Source of the DNA: Neisseria subflava
GTDB lineage: Bacteria; Pseudomonadota; Gammaproteobacteria; Burkholderiales; Neisseriaceae
NCBI RefSeq assembly: GCF_024205705.1
Contig: NZ_CP073115.1
Location: 682,001 to 746,000 of the forward strand
Direction of reading: 5' to 3'
Length of the DNA: 64,000 nucleotides
Below, in pieces: positions 42,666 to 50,310 of this stretch. A program made the translations under genes and the position numbers. The stretch's first letter is position 1. Every line of letters starts with the position of its first letter. The notes under the pieces were generated by a model, which was not told the origin of the DNA, ran no database searches, and saw only the letters and a program-made list of their open reading frames with translations.

Positions 42666-42734
42666 TCACGTTTTCGTGATAAATATCCTTTCTAAATAGT
42701 TGATATGCCCGATGCAGAATCGGGCATTTTTTTT
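42666..42734 (+). ncRNA. Candidate small RNA or attenuator leader
   Basis: About 69 nt. A perfect hairpin TCACG-TTTT-CGTGA starts at 42666, a single-stranded part with TATCCTTTCT (anti-Shine-Dalgarno-like) follows, and a strong rho-independent terminator ATGCCCGAT ... ATCGGGCAT ends in eight T (42727-42734). The DUF3465 gene's ATG is 10 bases beyond. Either an sRNA ends here, or this is a leader that lets only some transcripts reach the gene. I know no published name. Confidence 0.6.
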
Positions 42735-42743
42735 GAGATTGTT

Positions 42744-43265
42744 ATGAATAAAAATAAAATCATTGTATTGCTGATTGCTTTGGTTGCCGTATTTGCCTAT
42801 AACAAAATGCAAAACAAGCAGCCGGTACAATCGCAGAATCAGCAGAAAATAGAAGCCGTTCAAAAACAAAATAATTCGGGTAGAAAAAACGCCGATACGG
42901 CTCAGCAGCAAATCGGTTCGGACAAAGAATCAGCTGAAGCGGTTTTGAAACAGGCGTTTGAAAACGAACAAAGCGATATTCAGGTTGAGGGCGAGGGCAC
43001 GGTATGGAAAACCCTGCCGGATGACAACAAAGGCACGCGCCATCAACGTTTTATTTTGAAGCTCTCCAGCGGTCAAACGCTTTTGGTGGCACATAATATC
43101 GATTTGGCCGATAAAATCAAAGGCTTGAAAAAAGGTGATAAAGTAGAGTTTTACGGCGAATACGAATGGTCGGAGCAGGGCGGCGTTATCCATTGGACGC
43201 ACCATGACCCGTCAGGTCGGCATACTGACGGCTGGTTGAAACACGATGGCCGCCTTTATCAGTAA
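42744..43265 (+). CDS. DUF3465 family protein, membrane-anchored or secreted
   Basis: 173 residues from ATG 42744 (MNKNKIIVLLIALVAVFAY), after GAG; a longer frame to 42705 overlaps the terminator hairpin and is not credible. N-terminal uncleaved or weakly cleaved hydrophobic helix (5-20), a Gln-, Lys-rich linker, then the DUF3465 beta domain (GEGTVWKTLPDDNKGTRHQRFILKLSSGQTLLVAHNIDLAD, VIHWTHHDPSGRHTDGWLKHDG) with OB-like pattern and conserved His. Role unknown; proteins of the family are found in the periplasm of many Proteobacteria. Confidence 0.85.
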   Translation: MNKNKIIVLLIALVAVFAYNKMQNKQPVQSQNQQKIEAVQKQNNSGRKNADTAQQQIGSDKESAEAVLKQAFENEQSDIQVEGEGTVWKTLPDDNKGTRHQRFILKLSSGQTLLVAHNIDLADKIKGLKKGDKVEFYGEYEWSEQGGVIHWTHHDPSGRHTDGWLKHDGRLYQ

Positions 43266-43408
43266 AAACGGTTTTCCTGTTTTTTCAGACGGCCCGAAAC
43301 ACGGCCTTCGGCTTGAAAGATGGTAGAAATCGGCGCAAAATGTTAACAAGTTAAACAGACGGAAAATATTGTTCCGTCCATTGGAATACACAGTAGATTG
43401 GAGAATAA

Positions 43409-44578
43409 ATGAACAAAAAACTTCATCCGCAAACGCTGGCCATCCGGGGCGGCAAAGAGCAGACCGAATATCGCGAACACAATCAGGCGCTGTTTTTGAC
43501 CAGCAGCTTCATGTGGGAAAGCGCGCAACATGCGGCAGATTTGTTTTCCAAAAAAATTAAAGGCTTTACCTATACCCGTACAGCCAATCCGACTACTGCC
43601 GCTTTTGAAAAACGCATTGCCGCATTGGAAGGCGCAGAGCGCGCGGTAGCCACTTCGACCGGTATGTCTGCAATTCAGGCGGCGTTTTTTACCTTCCTGC
43701 AAGCAGGCGACCACGTTGTTTCTAGCCGCAGCCTGTTCGGCACGACCGTCGGTTTCATCAACAACATCGTTACCAAGTTCGGCATCGAAGTCAGCCATGT
43801 ATCGCCGGTTGATGTAGATGAATGGAAAGCTGCCATCAAGCCCAATACCAAACTGTTTTTCTTGGAAACGCCGTCCAACCCTTTGGGCGAAGTTGCCGAC
43901 TTGGAAGCATTGGCCGAACTGGCACACAGCATCGGCGCGCTTTTGGTGGTGGACAACAGCCTGTTGTCGCCAGTCGGTTCGCAGCCTTTGAAACACGGTG
44001 CGGATATTTCCGTGTCTTCTGCAACCAAAGCGATTGACGGACACGGTCGCGTGATGGGCGGTGTGTTGGCCGGTTCGGAAGAATTGATGACGCAAGTTGC
44101 CGTATATTGCAACTCTTGCGGTTTGGCGATGTCTCCGTTTAACGCATGGCAGCTGTTGAGCGGCGTGGAAACCCTGTCGCTGCGTATGGAAAAACAGTTT
44201 GATAATGCGTTAAAAATCGCCAAATGGCTGCAACAACAGCCGCAAGTCCAAGCCGTGTACTACACCGGTTTGCCCGACCATACGCAAGCCGAACTGATCC
44301 GTAAACAGCAAAACGGTGGCGGCATCGTCATCGGCTTTGAAGTCGCCGATCAGGAAACCGCATGGAAAATCGTGGACGGCGTAGAACTCTTTTCCCGTAC
44401 TGCCAACCTCGGCGACGTGCGCTCAACCATCACCCACCCGTGGACAACAACCCACGGCCGTATGCAGCCTGAAGAAAAACTTGCCGCCAATATCCGCCCG
44501 GGATTGGTGCGCCTGTCTGTCGGCTTAGAATACGTTGACGATTTGATTGAAGATTTGAAACAAGTCTTGAACAAATAA
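43409..44578 (+). CDS. metZ: O-succinylhomoserine sulfhydrylase
   Basis: PLP-dependent synthesis of homocysteine from O-succinylhomoserine and sulfide, the direct route to methionine. 389 residues with the Cys/Met metabolism PLP fold: TYTRTANPTTAAFEKRIAALEGAE, the PLP lysine in SVSSATKAIDGHGRVMGG, and SVGLEYVDDLIEDLKQ at the end. MetZ rather than MetB by length and by the absence of the Tyr/Glu pattern of cystathionine gamma-synthase; this assignment is from memory of neisserial genes. Monocistronic. A ribosome site GGAGAATAA precedes ATG 43409. Confidence 0.92.
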   Translation: MNKKLHPQTLAIRGGKEQTEYREHNQALFLTSSFMWESAQHAADLFSKKIKGFTYTRTANPTTAAFEKRIAALEGAERAVATSTGMSAIQAAFFTFLQAGDHVVSSRSLFGTTVGFINNIVTKFGIEVSHVSPVDVDEWKAAIKPNTKLFFLETPSNPLGEVADLEALAELAHSIGALLVVDNSLLSPVGSQPLKHGADISVSSATKAIDGHGRVMGGVLAGSEELMTQVAVYCNSCGLAMSPFNAWQLLSGVETLSLRMEKQFDNALKIAKWLQQQPQVQAVYYTGLPDHTQAELIRKQQNGGGIVIGFEVADQETAWKIVDGVELFSRTANLGDVRSTITHPWTTTHGRMQPEEKLAANIRPGLVRLSVGLEYVDDLIEDLKQVLNK

Positions 44579-44593
44579 GTTTAAAAAAGATAT

Positions 44594-44626
44594 TTCAGAC
44601 GGCCTGTTGCGATAAGGCCGTCTGAA
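44594..44626. terminator. DUS-pair hairpin after metZ
   Basis: TTCAGACGGCCT and AGGCCGTCTGAA with a nine-base loop; outward DUS order. Confidence 0.7.
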
Positions 44627-44664
44627 GTTTATGAACACACATCTGAATCATACAAGGAAAGAAT

Positions 44665-44871
44665 ATGACTGAAGCAGAATTCGCCTCATGGGCAATGAAA
44701 ATCCTACTGAGCGGCCTGATTATCTTTTTGGGCTTTATCGTTTGGAACTTGGGTAAAGAATCCAAAGCCGGCAAATTCGGCATTGCCATGCTCTTCTTGG
44801 TTTTGGGCTTGGGTGTGTTTGGATTCGTATTTAAAGAATTACTGATTAGCTTTTTGGTATTGCCGAAGTAA
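44665..44871 (+). CDS. DUF2788 small membrane protein
   Basis: 68 residues with two membrane helices (LLSGLIIFLGFIVWNLG and IAMLFLVLGLGVFGFVF) and a short basic turn (KESKAGKFG). The pattern is that of the DUF2788 family in Neisseria and other Betaproteobacteria. Function unknown. ATG at 44665 has AAGGAAAG upstream. It follows metZ but a DUS hairpin separates them. Confidence 0.88.
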   Translation: MTEAEFASWAMKILLSGLIIFLGFIVWNLGKESKAGKFGIAMLFLVLGLGVFGFVFKELLISFLVLPK

Positions 44872-44893
44872 GCAGAACGTTTATAGATAGAAC

Positions 44894-44925
44894 AAGGCCG
44901 TCTGAACATTTTTTCAGACGGCCTT
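44894..44925. terminator. DUS-pair terminator, DUF2788 / HAD gene
   Basis: AAGGCCGTCTGAA and TTCAGACGGCCTT with T's on both sides; convergent. Confidence 0.88.
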
Positions 44926-44943
44926 TTCCTTTTGATTTGAAAT

Positions 44944-45735
44944 TTAAATGACGCCCAATTCTTGTAAGCCGCGCAATACGCCGTCTTCATCAACACTTGG
45001 ACAGACGAATTGTGCGGCCGCTTTGGCTGCTTCTTCGCCATTGCCCATGGCAACACCAAAGCCGACGGTTGACAGCATTTCCAAGTCGTTGAAGCTGTCG
45101 CCGAATGCCATCACTTTACTCATATCAATGCCCAGTTTTTCCACTGCGTGGGTGATGCCGCGAGCTTTTGAACCTTCTTTGCGCAGCAGATCCACAGCAT
45201 ATTCATGCCAGCGGGCGGATTTGAAGCCGTGTTGCCGGGTCAGTGGTTGCAGGATTTTTTCTTCTTCCTTATCCACAAAGACCAACATTTGATAAACAGG
45301 TTGTTTGCGGAAATATTCTTTGTCAGTCAGGAAGTTGGGTAGGATATGCGATAAGCCTTCGACAACGCGCGGCGAGTTGGAGGAAACGGCAATTTCTTGG
45401 TTGTTGACAAAGGCGTAGTCTATTTTGTGTTGTTCAAGCAGGTTGATGGCGGTTTCGATGTCGGCAATGTCCAAGGGGTAGCTTTGCAGAGGTTCGCCGC
45501 GAAAGGAAATATATTGGCCGTTGATGGTAACGAGCATGTCGATACCGCATTTTTGAATCAAGGCTTTGACTTTGGCGGGAATGGCGGCTTCCGGACGGCC
45601 GGTGGCAATGGCAGTCAAAATGCCTTTGGCTTTTAATGCGCGCATGGCTTGGGCAACCGAAGGACGCAGGGTATCCGTGTATTTGCGGTAGAGGGTGTCG
45701 TCGATGTCAAAGAAGATGATTTCAGGGTTGTTCAT
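44944..45735 (-). CDS. Cof-type HAD-IIB phosphatase
   Basis: 263 residues. Nucleophile motif FFDIDDTL (Asp9, Asp11), motif II threonine in AIATGRPEA, a C2B cap with NGQYISFRGEPL, motif III Lys in EGSKARGITH, and the acidic motif GDSFNDLEML. Cof-type enzymes dephosphorylate sugar phosphates or pyridoxal phosphate; the substrate cannot be told. Cytoplasmic. Start ATG at 45735. Confidence 0.9.
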   Translation of the reverse strand: MNNPEIIFFDIDDTLYRKYTDTLRPSVAQAMRALKAKGILTAIATGRPEAAIPAKVKALIQKCGIDMLVTINGQYISFRGEPLQSYPLDIADIETAINLLEQHKIDYAFVNNQEIAVSSNSPRVVEGLSHILPNFLTDKEYFRKQPVYQMLVFVDKEEEKILQPLTRQHGFKSARWHEYAVDLLRKEGSKARGITHAVEKLGIDMSKVMAFGDSFNDLEMLSTVGFGVAMGNGEEAAKAAAQFVCPSVDEDGVLRGLQELGVI

Positions 45736-45895
45736 GGTTTACTCGTTGGGCTGGGTATACACAGCTTTCATTGAAAATTGTGTGAACAGCTTGTGTATAA
45801 ATTGGTTTAGTATTTGATTGCTATTATAAAAATAAGTTCTGATTAAAATTTAGGCAGTTTTTGTTTTGAGAATAAAGTGGAAAGTTATTCACAAT

Positions 45896-45929
45896 AGGCC
45901 GTCTGAAAATTTGGTTTTCAGACGGCCTT
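45896..45929. terminator. DUS-pair terminator of the exonuclease gene
   Basis: AGGCCGTCTGAAAA and TTTTCAGACGGCCT, with T's on the minus strand weak. Confidence 0.8.
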
Positions 45930-45932
45930 GTT

Positions 45933-47324
45933 TTAAGCAATCAAACGGATATTTTCTTTGTCTTGCCTGAATTTGTTTTTAATCACGAGAGGCAGGCTGC
46001 TGTCGAAATACCAGCTGCCGTCAGGCAATGCCAACGCGCCGCCGGCGCAGAGCAGGGTAATGCTGTTTCCGGTCAGGGGGTCGGTTTCGGTAATTTCAAT
46101 TTCGTGCGCTTTGCCCCAATCGGTTACGGGGAGTAGGGCGGCAAGCTCGGCAATGCGTTGGTTTTGATGTTTGATGCCGTTTGGCTGGCGGCAGTCGCCG
46201 TTGCATTTTCCGACGGCCTCGACAGGGCAGGGTTCTCCCTTTGCATAGCTGGTCGGCAAAATGTTGAGCGAATCTGGGCAGAGTCTGTGTTCTTGCGACC
46301 ATTGCGTCAAAGCGCGTTTGGCTGCTTTTTTGTGGGCAAACAAACCGTAAGGACGCCAGTTTCTGGTGCCGCTGTTTAACAAGACAATGCGTGCTTGAAG
46401 GCTGCCGTGTTCGTCAGCGATAAAGCGGACGGTAGAAAACGATGTGGATTTTTCAGACGGCATCAGTTGGTATTCCTGCATGGTCTGGGCTTTGAGCCAT
46501 AGTGTATGAAGCTGTCCGACTGCCGGAATAAAACGGATGGAGGCTGCGGCTTTGATGTGCGGCGGCAGTTTTTTGCTGTGCAGCAGGGTGGCGGTTTCAC
46601 TGTATGTGCGTTCGTGTGCTTCAATGGCTTGGGCTTTGCCGAAATGGTCAAACCAAACCAATACGCCGTAACTGTCGGGCAGGGCATAGAGCTGTTGGGC
46701 GAGCGAATCAGGCAGCCAAGTGGGCAACATTTTCGGATTCATCAATACACGGACGTGTTCGTCCCATTGTTGATGATTTTTTTCTGCCAGACTTAATTCG
46801 AGATAATCACACAATGCGGCAACATCGGTCATGGCGCGGTGGCGGTTGGCCGTCTGAATGCCGGTGCGTTCGATAATGCTGTCGAGGCTGTGTTTGTAAA
46901 ACTCAGGATACAGGCGGCGCGACAGTTGAACCGTACAGAGCGAGGGTGCGGCAAAGTCAGTATGGATACGGGCAAACTCGTGGCGCAGGAAGGTGTAGTC
47001 AAAGCGGCTGTTGTGGGCAACAACCACTGCACCTTGCAACAGCGGCAACAAATCGGCTGCAATATCGGCAAAGACAGGCGCGTTTTTCACCGTTTCATCA
47101 TGAATTCCGGTCAGCCTGGCAACAAATTCGGGAATGCTGCGGCAAGGATTGACCAATTGCTCGTAATGTGTGGCGCGTCCTTGCTCAAAACGAACAAGGG
47201 CGACTTCCGTTATCCTGTCTTGATAGAAATTTCCACCGGTCGTCTCCAAATCCACCACGACCACAGGCCGTCCCAAACGGGAAAATGCTTCGGATAAGAG
47301 CGGCCAGCGTGCGAAATCTGACAT
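45933..47324 (-). CDS. DEDDh 3'-5' exonuclease with a degenerate GIY-YIG (Cho/UvrC-like) C-terminus
   Basis: 463 residues. The N-terminal ~180 residues are a DnaQ-type exonuclease with the full DEDDh set: Asp25 and Glu27 in VDLETTGG, Asp in AHNSRFDYTFL, His and Asp in HRAMTDVAALCDYL. The C-terminal half matches the Cho/UvrC GIY-YIG region in outline (LPDSYGVLVWFDHFGKAQAIEA, then HTLWLKAQTMQEYQLMP and CPVEAVGKCNGDC), but the YIG motif and the following Arg are missing, so that nuclease domain is probably inactive. Fusions of this type are labelled DNA polymerase III epsilon in databases; a role in repair is more likely. Start ATG at 47324. Confidence 0.87.
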   Translation of the reverse strand: MSDFARWPLLSEAFSRLGRPVVVVDLETTGGNFYQDRITEVALVRFEQGRATHYEQLVNPCRSIPEFVARLTGIHDETVKNAPVFADIAADLLPLLQGAVVVAHNSRFDYTFLRHEFARIHTDFAAPSLCTVQLSRRLYPEFYKHSLDSIIERTGIQTANRHRAMTDVAALCDYLELSLAEKNHQQWDEHVRVLMNPKMLPTWLPDSLAQQLYALPDSYGVLVWFDHFGKAQAIEAHERTYSETATLLHSKKLPPHIKAAASIRFIPAVGQLHTLWLKAQTMQEYQLMPSEKSTSFSTVRFIADEHGSLQARIVLLNSGTRNWRPYGLFAHKKAAKRALTQWSQEHRLCPDSLNILPTSYAKGEPCPVEAVGKCNGDCRQPNGIKHQNQRIAELAALLPVTDWGKAHEIEITETDPLTGNSITLLCAGGALALPDGSWYFDSSLPLVIKNKFRQDKENIRLIA

Positions 47325-47394
47325 TTTATTCTCTGTAAATTCAATAGCAAATGCGCATTTTACACGCTGTCTGCAAGTTTTCCAAATAAAACGC

Positions 47395-47423
47395 TTGACA
47401 GTAAACAGCCCTCTCTTTATAAT
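47395..47423 (+). promoter_or_regulatory. Promoter of the tRNA-Arg / tRNA-Glu unit
   Basis: TTGACA (47395-47400), 17-base spacer, TATAAT (47418-47423): a full consensus. Confidence 0.95.
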
Positions 47424-47439
47424 TCAAATCTTTCTTGAT

Positions 47440-47516
47440 GCACCCGTAGCTCAGTTGGATAGAGTATCTGGCTACGAACCAGAGGGTCGGGCGTTCGAAT
47501 CGCTCCGGGTGCGCCA
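47440..47516 (+). tRNA. tRNA-Arg (anticodon ACG)
   Basis: 77 nt with CCA encoded. Acceptor GCACCCG pairs with CGGGTGC. Anticodon loop CTACGAA. Decodes CGU, and after A-to-I editing CGC and CGA. Confidence 0.96.
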
Positions 47517-47528
47517 CAGAAAATCTAC

Positions 47529-47603
47529 GCGCCCATCGTCTAGCGGTTAGGACATCGCCCTTTCACGGCGGTAACCGGGGTTCGATTCCCCGTGGGCGTG
47601 CCA
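47529..47603 (+). tRNA. tRNA-Glu (anticodon TTC), second copy
   Basis: 75 nt with CCA encoded. Acceptor GCGCCCA / TGGGCGT; anticodon loop CTTTCAC. It differs from the copy at 38369 in the D-loop, the anticodon-stem flank and one T-loop base. It is co-transcribed with tRNA-Arg, 12 bases after it. Confidence 0.96.
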
Positions 47604-47610
47604 GTTTATA

Positions 47611-47645
47611 AAAAAGCGCAATCTGTTTCGGATTGCGCTTTTTTG
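47611..47645 (+). terminator. Terminator of the tRNA unit
   Basis: AAAAAGCGCAATC and GATTGCGCTTTTT with a seven-base loop and a T run. Confidence 0.92.
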
Positions 47646-47769
47646 CGTCTATCAGTTTTGAAATGATTTGAACCTCTCTTTTTATCTGCTAATGCAGGTT
47701 GGTGTTTGTCATAATCTACTAAAAGCATTTATTATATATCTAATAATCATAATTTAAGGGAAAACGTTC

Positions 47770-49995
47770 ATGGCGTGGTGGTTTGTGTTGCCTGCTTGGG
47801 TGGTTGGGGTAGTGCTTTCGTTTGCGTTGCCGTTTGTGCCGTCATGGTGGGTTTGGTTGGCTGTAATTATTGGCGCGCTTGCGTTGTGTCGAAGATTTGC
47901 TGTGGCCTGGTTGGCGCTGGCCGTCTGTATGGGCATGGCGTTTGGTGTGTGGCGGACCGGGCTGGTGTTGGCCGGTCAATGGCCTGCAGGGGAGGCGACG
48001 GCTAAAGTTTTGACGGTTGAAGTGGCGGATATGCCGCGTGATGATGGTCGGCGTGTGCAGTTTGCGGCAAGGGCTTGGGATGATCGTGGGCAGGCTTTTG
48101 ATTTGATGTTGTCGGATTATCAGCGGCGCGATTGGGCGGTGGGCAGCAGGTGGTCTGTATCGGCGCGGGTAAAGCCGGTAATCGGTGAAGTGAATGTGCG
48201 CGGTTTGAACCGTGAAACATGGGCTTTGGCCAATGGTATCGATGGCATGGGTGCTTTGGGGCGCGACAGGAAACTCGTGCGGCAAGGTGGTGGTTTTGGT
48301 TTGGCTGATATGCGTGATGCGGTAAGCCGGAGTTGGCAGAGAACGGCGGACAAATATCCTGAGTTTTCAGACGGCATAGGGCTGATGCGTGCTTTGAGTA
48401 TTGGCGAGCAATCGGCGTTGCGGCCGCCTTTGTGGCAGGCATTCCGGCCTTTGGGACTGACGCACTTGGTCAGTATTTCGGGCTTGCATGTGACGATGGT
48501 GGCGGTATTGTTTGCCTGGCTGATTAAGCGAATTTTCCGTTATTTGCCGTGGATTCCGGCAAAACCGCGTGTGTGGATATTGGCTGGCGGTGTTGCCGGT
48601 GCTTTGTTTTATGCGCTTTTGGCCGGTTTTTCTGTACCGACGCAACGCAGTGTGTTGATGTTGGCTGCGTTTGCGTGGGCATGGTGGCGCGGCAGTGGCG
48701 GCTCGGGCTGGACGGCGTGGTGGCAGGCCTTGGCCGTTGTTTTGCTGTTGGACCCGTTGGCAGTATTGGGCGTGGGAACGTGGTTGTCTTTCGGTTTGGT
48801 TGCTGCTTTGATTTGGGCTTCATCAGGCCGTCTGAAAGAGTCGGGTTGGCGTTTGGCTGTACGGGGGCAATGGGCGGCAACGGTATTGTCGGTGGTATTG
48901 CTGGGCTATTTGTTTGCTTCGTTACCTTTGCTCAGTCCGTTGGTTAATGCGCTGGCTATTCCTTGGTTTTCTTGGGTGTTGACGCCGTTGGCTTTGCTGG
49001 GTTCGGTTTTCCCGTTTGAACTTGTCCAGTTGGTAGCGGCATTTTTGGCGGAATACACTTTGCGTGGTTTGGTATGGCTGGCTACGGTATCGCCTGAATT
49101 TGCCGTCGCAGCGGCGCCCATGCCTTTGCTGGTGTTGGCGATGATGGCGGCTTTGCTGTTATTGTTGCCTAAAGGAATGGGCTTGAAACCTTGGGCATGT
49201 CTGGTTTTATTGGGCTTTGTGTTTTACCGTCCTGCCAAGTTGGAGGAGGGGGTGGCAAGAGTTACGGTGATGGATGCAGGGCAAGGTTTGTCGGTGTTGA
49301 TACAAACGCGTAACCGCAATCTTTTGTTTGATACGGGAACGGAGCAAGTGGCGCAAACAGGTATTGTGCCGAGTTTGAACGCGATGGGTGTGCGCCGTTT
49401 GGACAGCTTGATTTTGTCGCACCATGATATTGACCATGACGGCGGTTTTCAAAGTGTAGCGGCTGTCGGTACCGATAAATTGCTTGCCGGACAACCTGAG
49501 TTTTATCCGAATGCGGAGTTTTGCCAAGAAGACAAATGGCAATGGGACGGCGTAGATTTCGAGTTGCTCAGGCCGTCTGAAAATGCGGGCAAGGAAGATA
49601 ATGACCGAAGCTGCGTATTGCGTGTCGTGGCAAACGGCAAAGCCTTGTTGGTAACCGGCGATTTGGGCGTGAAGGGTGAGGCAGGTTTGATTGAGAAATA
49701 CGGCAATGCGCTGTATAGCCAAGTGTTGGTATTGGGACATCACGGCAGCAGCACGGCTTCGTCGGGCAGCTTTCTACATACGGTTTCGCCGCAATATGCC
49801 GTGGCATCCAGCGGCTATGCCAATGCCTACAAACATCCGACCGTTGCCGTACAAAATCGTGTCCGCGCGCACGGCATTACTTTGTTGAGAACGGATTTGT
49901 CAGGCGCGTTGGTGTTTGCTTTGGGACAGGGCGATATATTTCAAGGCCGTCTGAAAAAGGATAAGTTTTATTGGCAGAAGAAACCGTTTGAGTAA
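47770..49995 (+). CDS. comA: DNA internalization competence protein ComA (ComEC/Rec2)
   Basis: Inner-membrane channel through which single-stranded DNA enters the cytoplasm during transformation. 741 residues: N-terminal spans and OB-like DUF4131 domain (about 60-170), the Competence domain of about eight helices with SISGLHVTMVAVLFAWL, and a C-terminal metallo-beta-lactamase domain with LSHHDIDHDGG and GHHGSSTASSG. Known in Neisseria as comA. Several DUS copies lie within the gene (about 48366, 48823, 49569 and 49943). Start ATG at 47770. Ends at a DUS-pair terminator. Confidence 0.95.
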   Translation: MAWWFVLPAWVVGVVLSFALPFVPSWWVWLAVIIGALALCRRFAVAWLALAVCMGMAFGVWRTGLVLAGQWPAGEATAKVLTVEVADMPRDDGRRVQFAARAWDDRGQAFDLMLSDYQRRDWAVGSRWSVSARVKPVIGEVNVRGLNRETWALANGIDGMGALGRDRKLVRQGGGFGLADMRDAVSRSWQRTADKYPEFSDGIGLMRALSIGEQSALRPPLWQAFRPLGLTHLVSISGLHVTMVAVLFAWLIKRIFRYLPWIPAKPRVWILAGGVAGALFYALLAGFSVPTQRSVLMLAAFAWAWWRGSGGSGWTAWWQALAVVLLLDPLAVLGVGTWLSFGLVAALIWASSGRLKESGWRLAVRGQWAATVLSVVLLGYLFASLPLLSPLVNALAIPWFSWVLTPLALLGSVFPFELVQLVAAFLAEYTLRGLVWLATVSPEFAVAAAPMPLLVLAMMAALLLLLPKGMGLKPWACLVLLGFVFYRPAKLEEGVARVTVMDAGQGLSVLIQTRNRNLLFDTGTEQVAQTGIVPSLNAMGVRRLDSLILSHHDIDHDGGFQSVAAVGTDKLLAGQPEFYPNAEFCQEDKWQWDGVDFELLRPSENAGKEDNDRSCVLRVVANGKALLVTGDLGVKGEAGLIEKYGNALYSQVLVLGHHGSSTASSGSFLHTVSPQYAVASSGYANAYKHPTVAVQNRVRAHGITLLRTDLSGALVFALGQGDIFQGRLKKDKFYWQKKPFE

Positions 49996-50004
49996 AAAGG
50001 CTAA

Positions 50005-50036
50005 AAGGCCGTCTGAAAGACTTTTCAGACGGCCTT
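50005..50036 (+). terminator. DUS-pair terminator of comA
   Basis: AAGGCCGTCTGAAA and TTTCAGACGGCCTT; loop of four bases. Confidence 0.85.
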
Positions 50037-50193
50037 GATATTTTTTATTGACGGGCATTATCCAAATTTTGTGTGAATCTAATTGTGGATAGTTTGATTT
50101 GATATTTGATAATAAAGAATAAATTGATTGTGATGAAAAAATAGGCAGTTTAGAAATAGGGTAATAATTACAAAGTCATTTTATAACTGTTGT

Positions 50194-50212
50194 TAATTTG
50201 ATAATCATTTTG
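50194..50212 (+). promoter_or_regulatory. Candidate Fur box upstream of the RTX gene
   Basis: TAATTTGATAATCATTTTG agrees with the 19-base Fur consensus at about 13 positions, with a ten-base perfect core GATAATCATT (50200-50209). It is 20 bases before the -35 box. Iron control of RTX proteins (FrpA/FrpC) is known in Neisseria. Confidence 0.45.
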
Positions 50213-50232
50213 AATCTGTTTGGCTGAATAAA

Positions 50233-50261
50233 TTCACTTGTTTTTAGCTTGCTTATATAAT
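50233..50261 (+). promoter_or_regulatory. Promoter candidate of the RTX gene
   Basis: TTCACT (50233-50238), 17-base spacer, TATAAT (50256-50261), same boxes as the cstA promoter. The leader to ATG 50311 is about 43 bases and has AAGGGAAAAG as ribosome site. Confidence 0.6.
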
Positions 50262-50310
50262 CTAAACGCATTATTGCACATTCAAATTAAATTTAACAAA
50301 GGGAAAAGAA

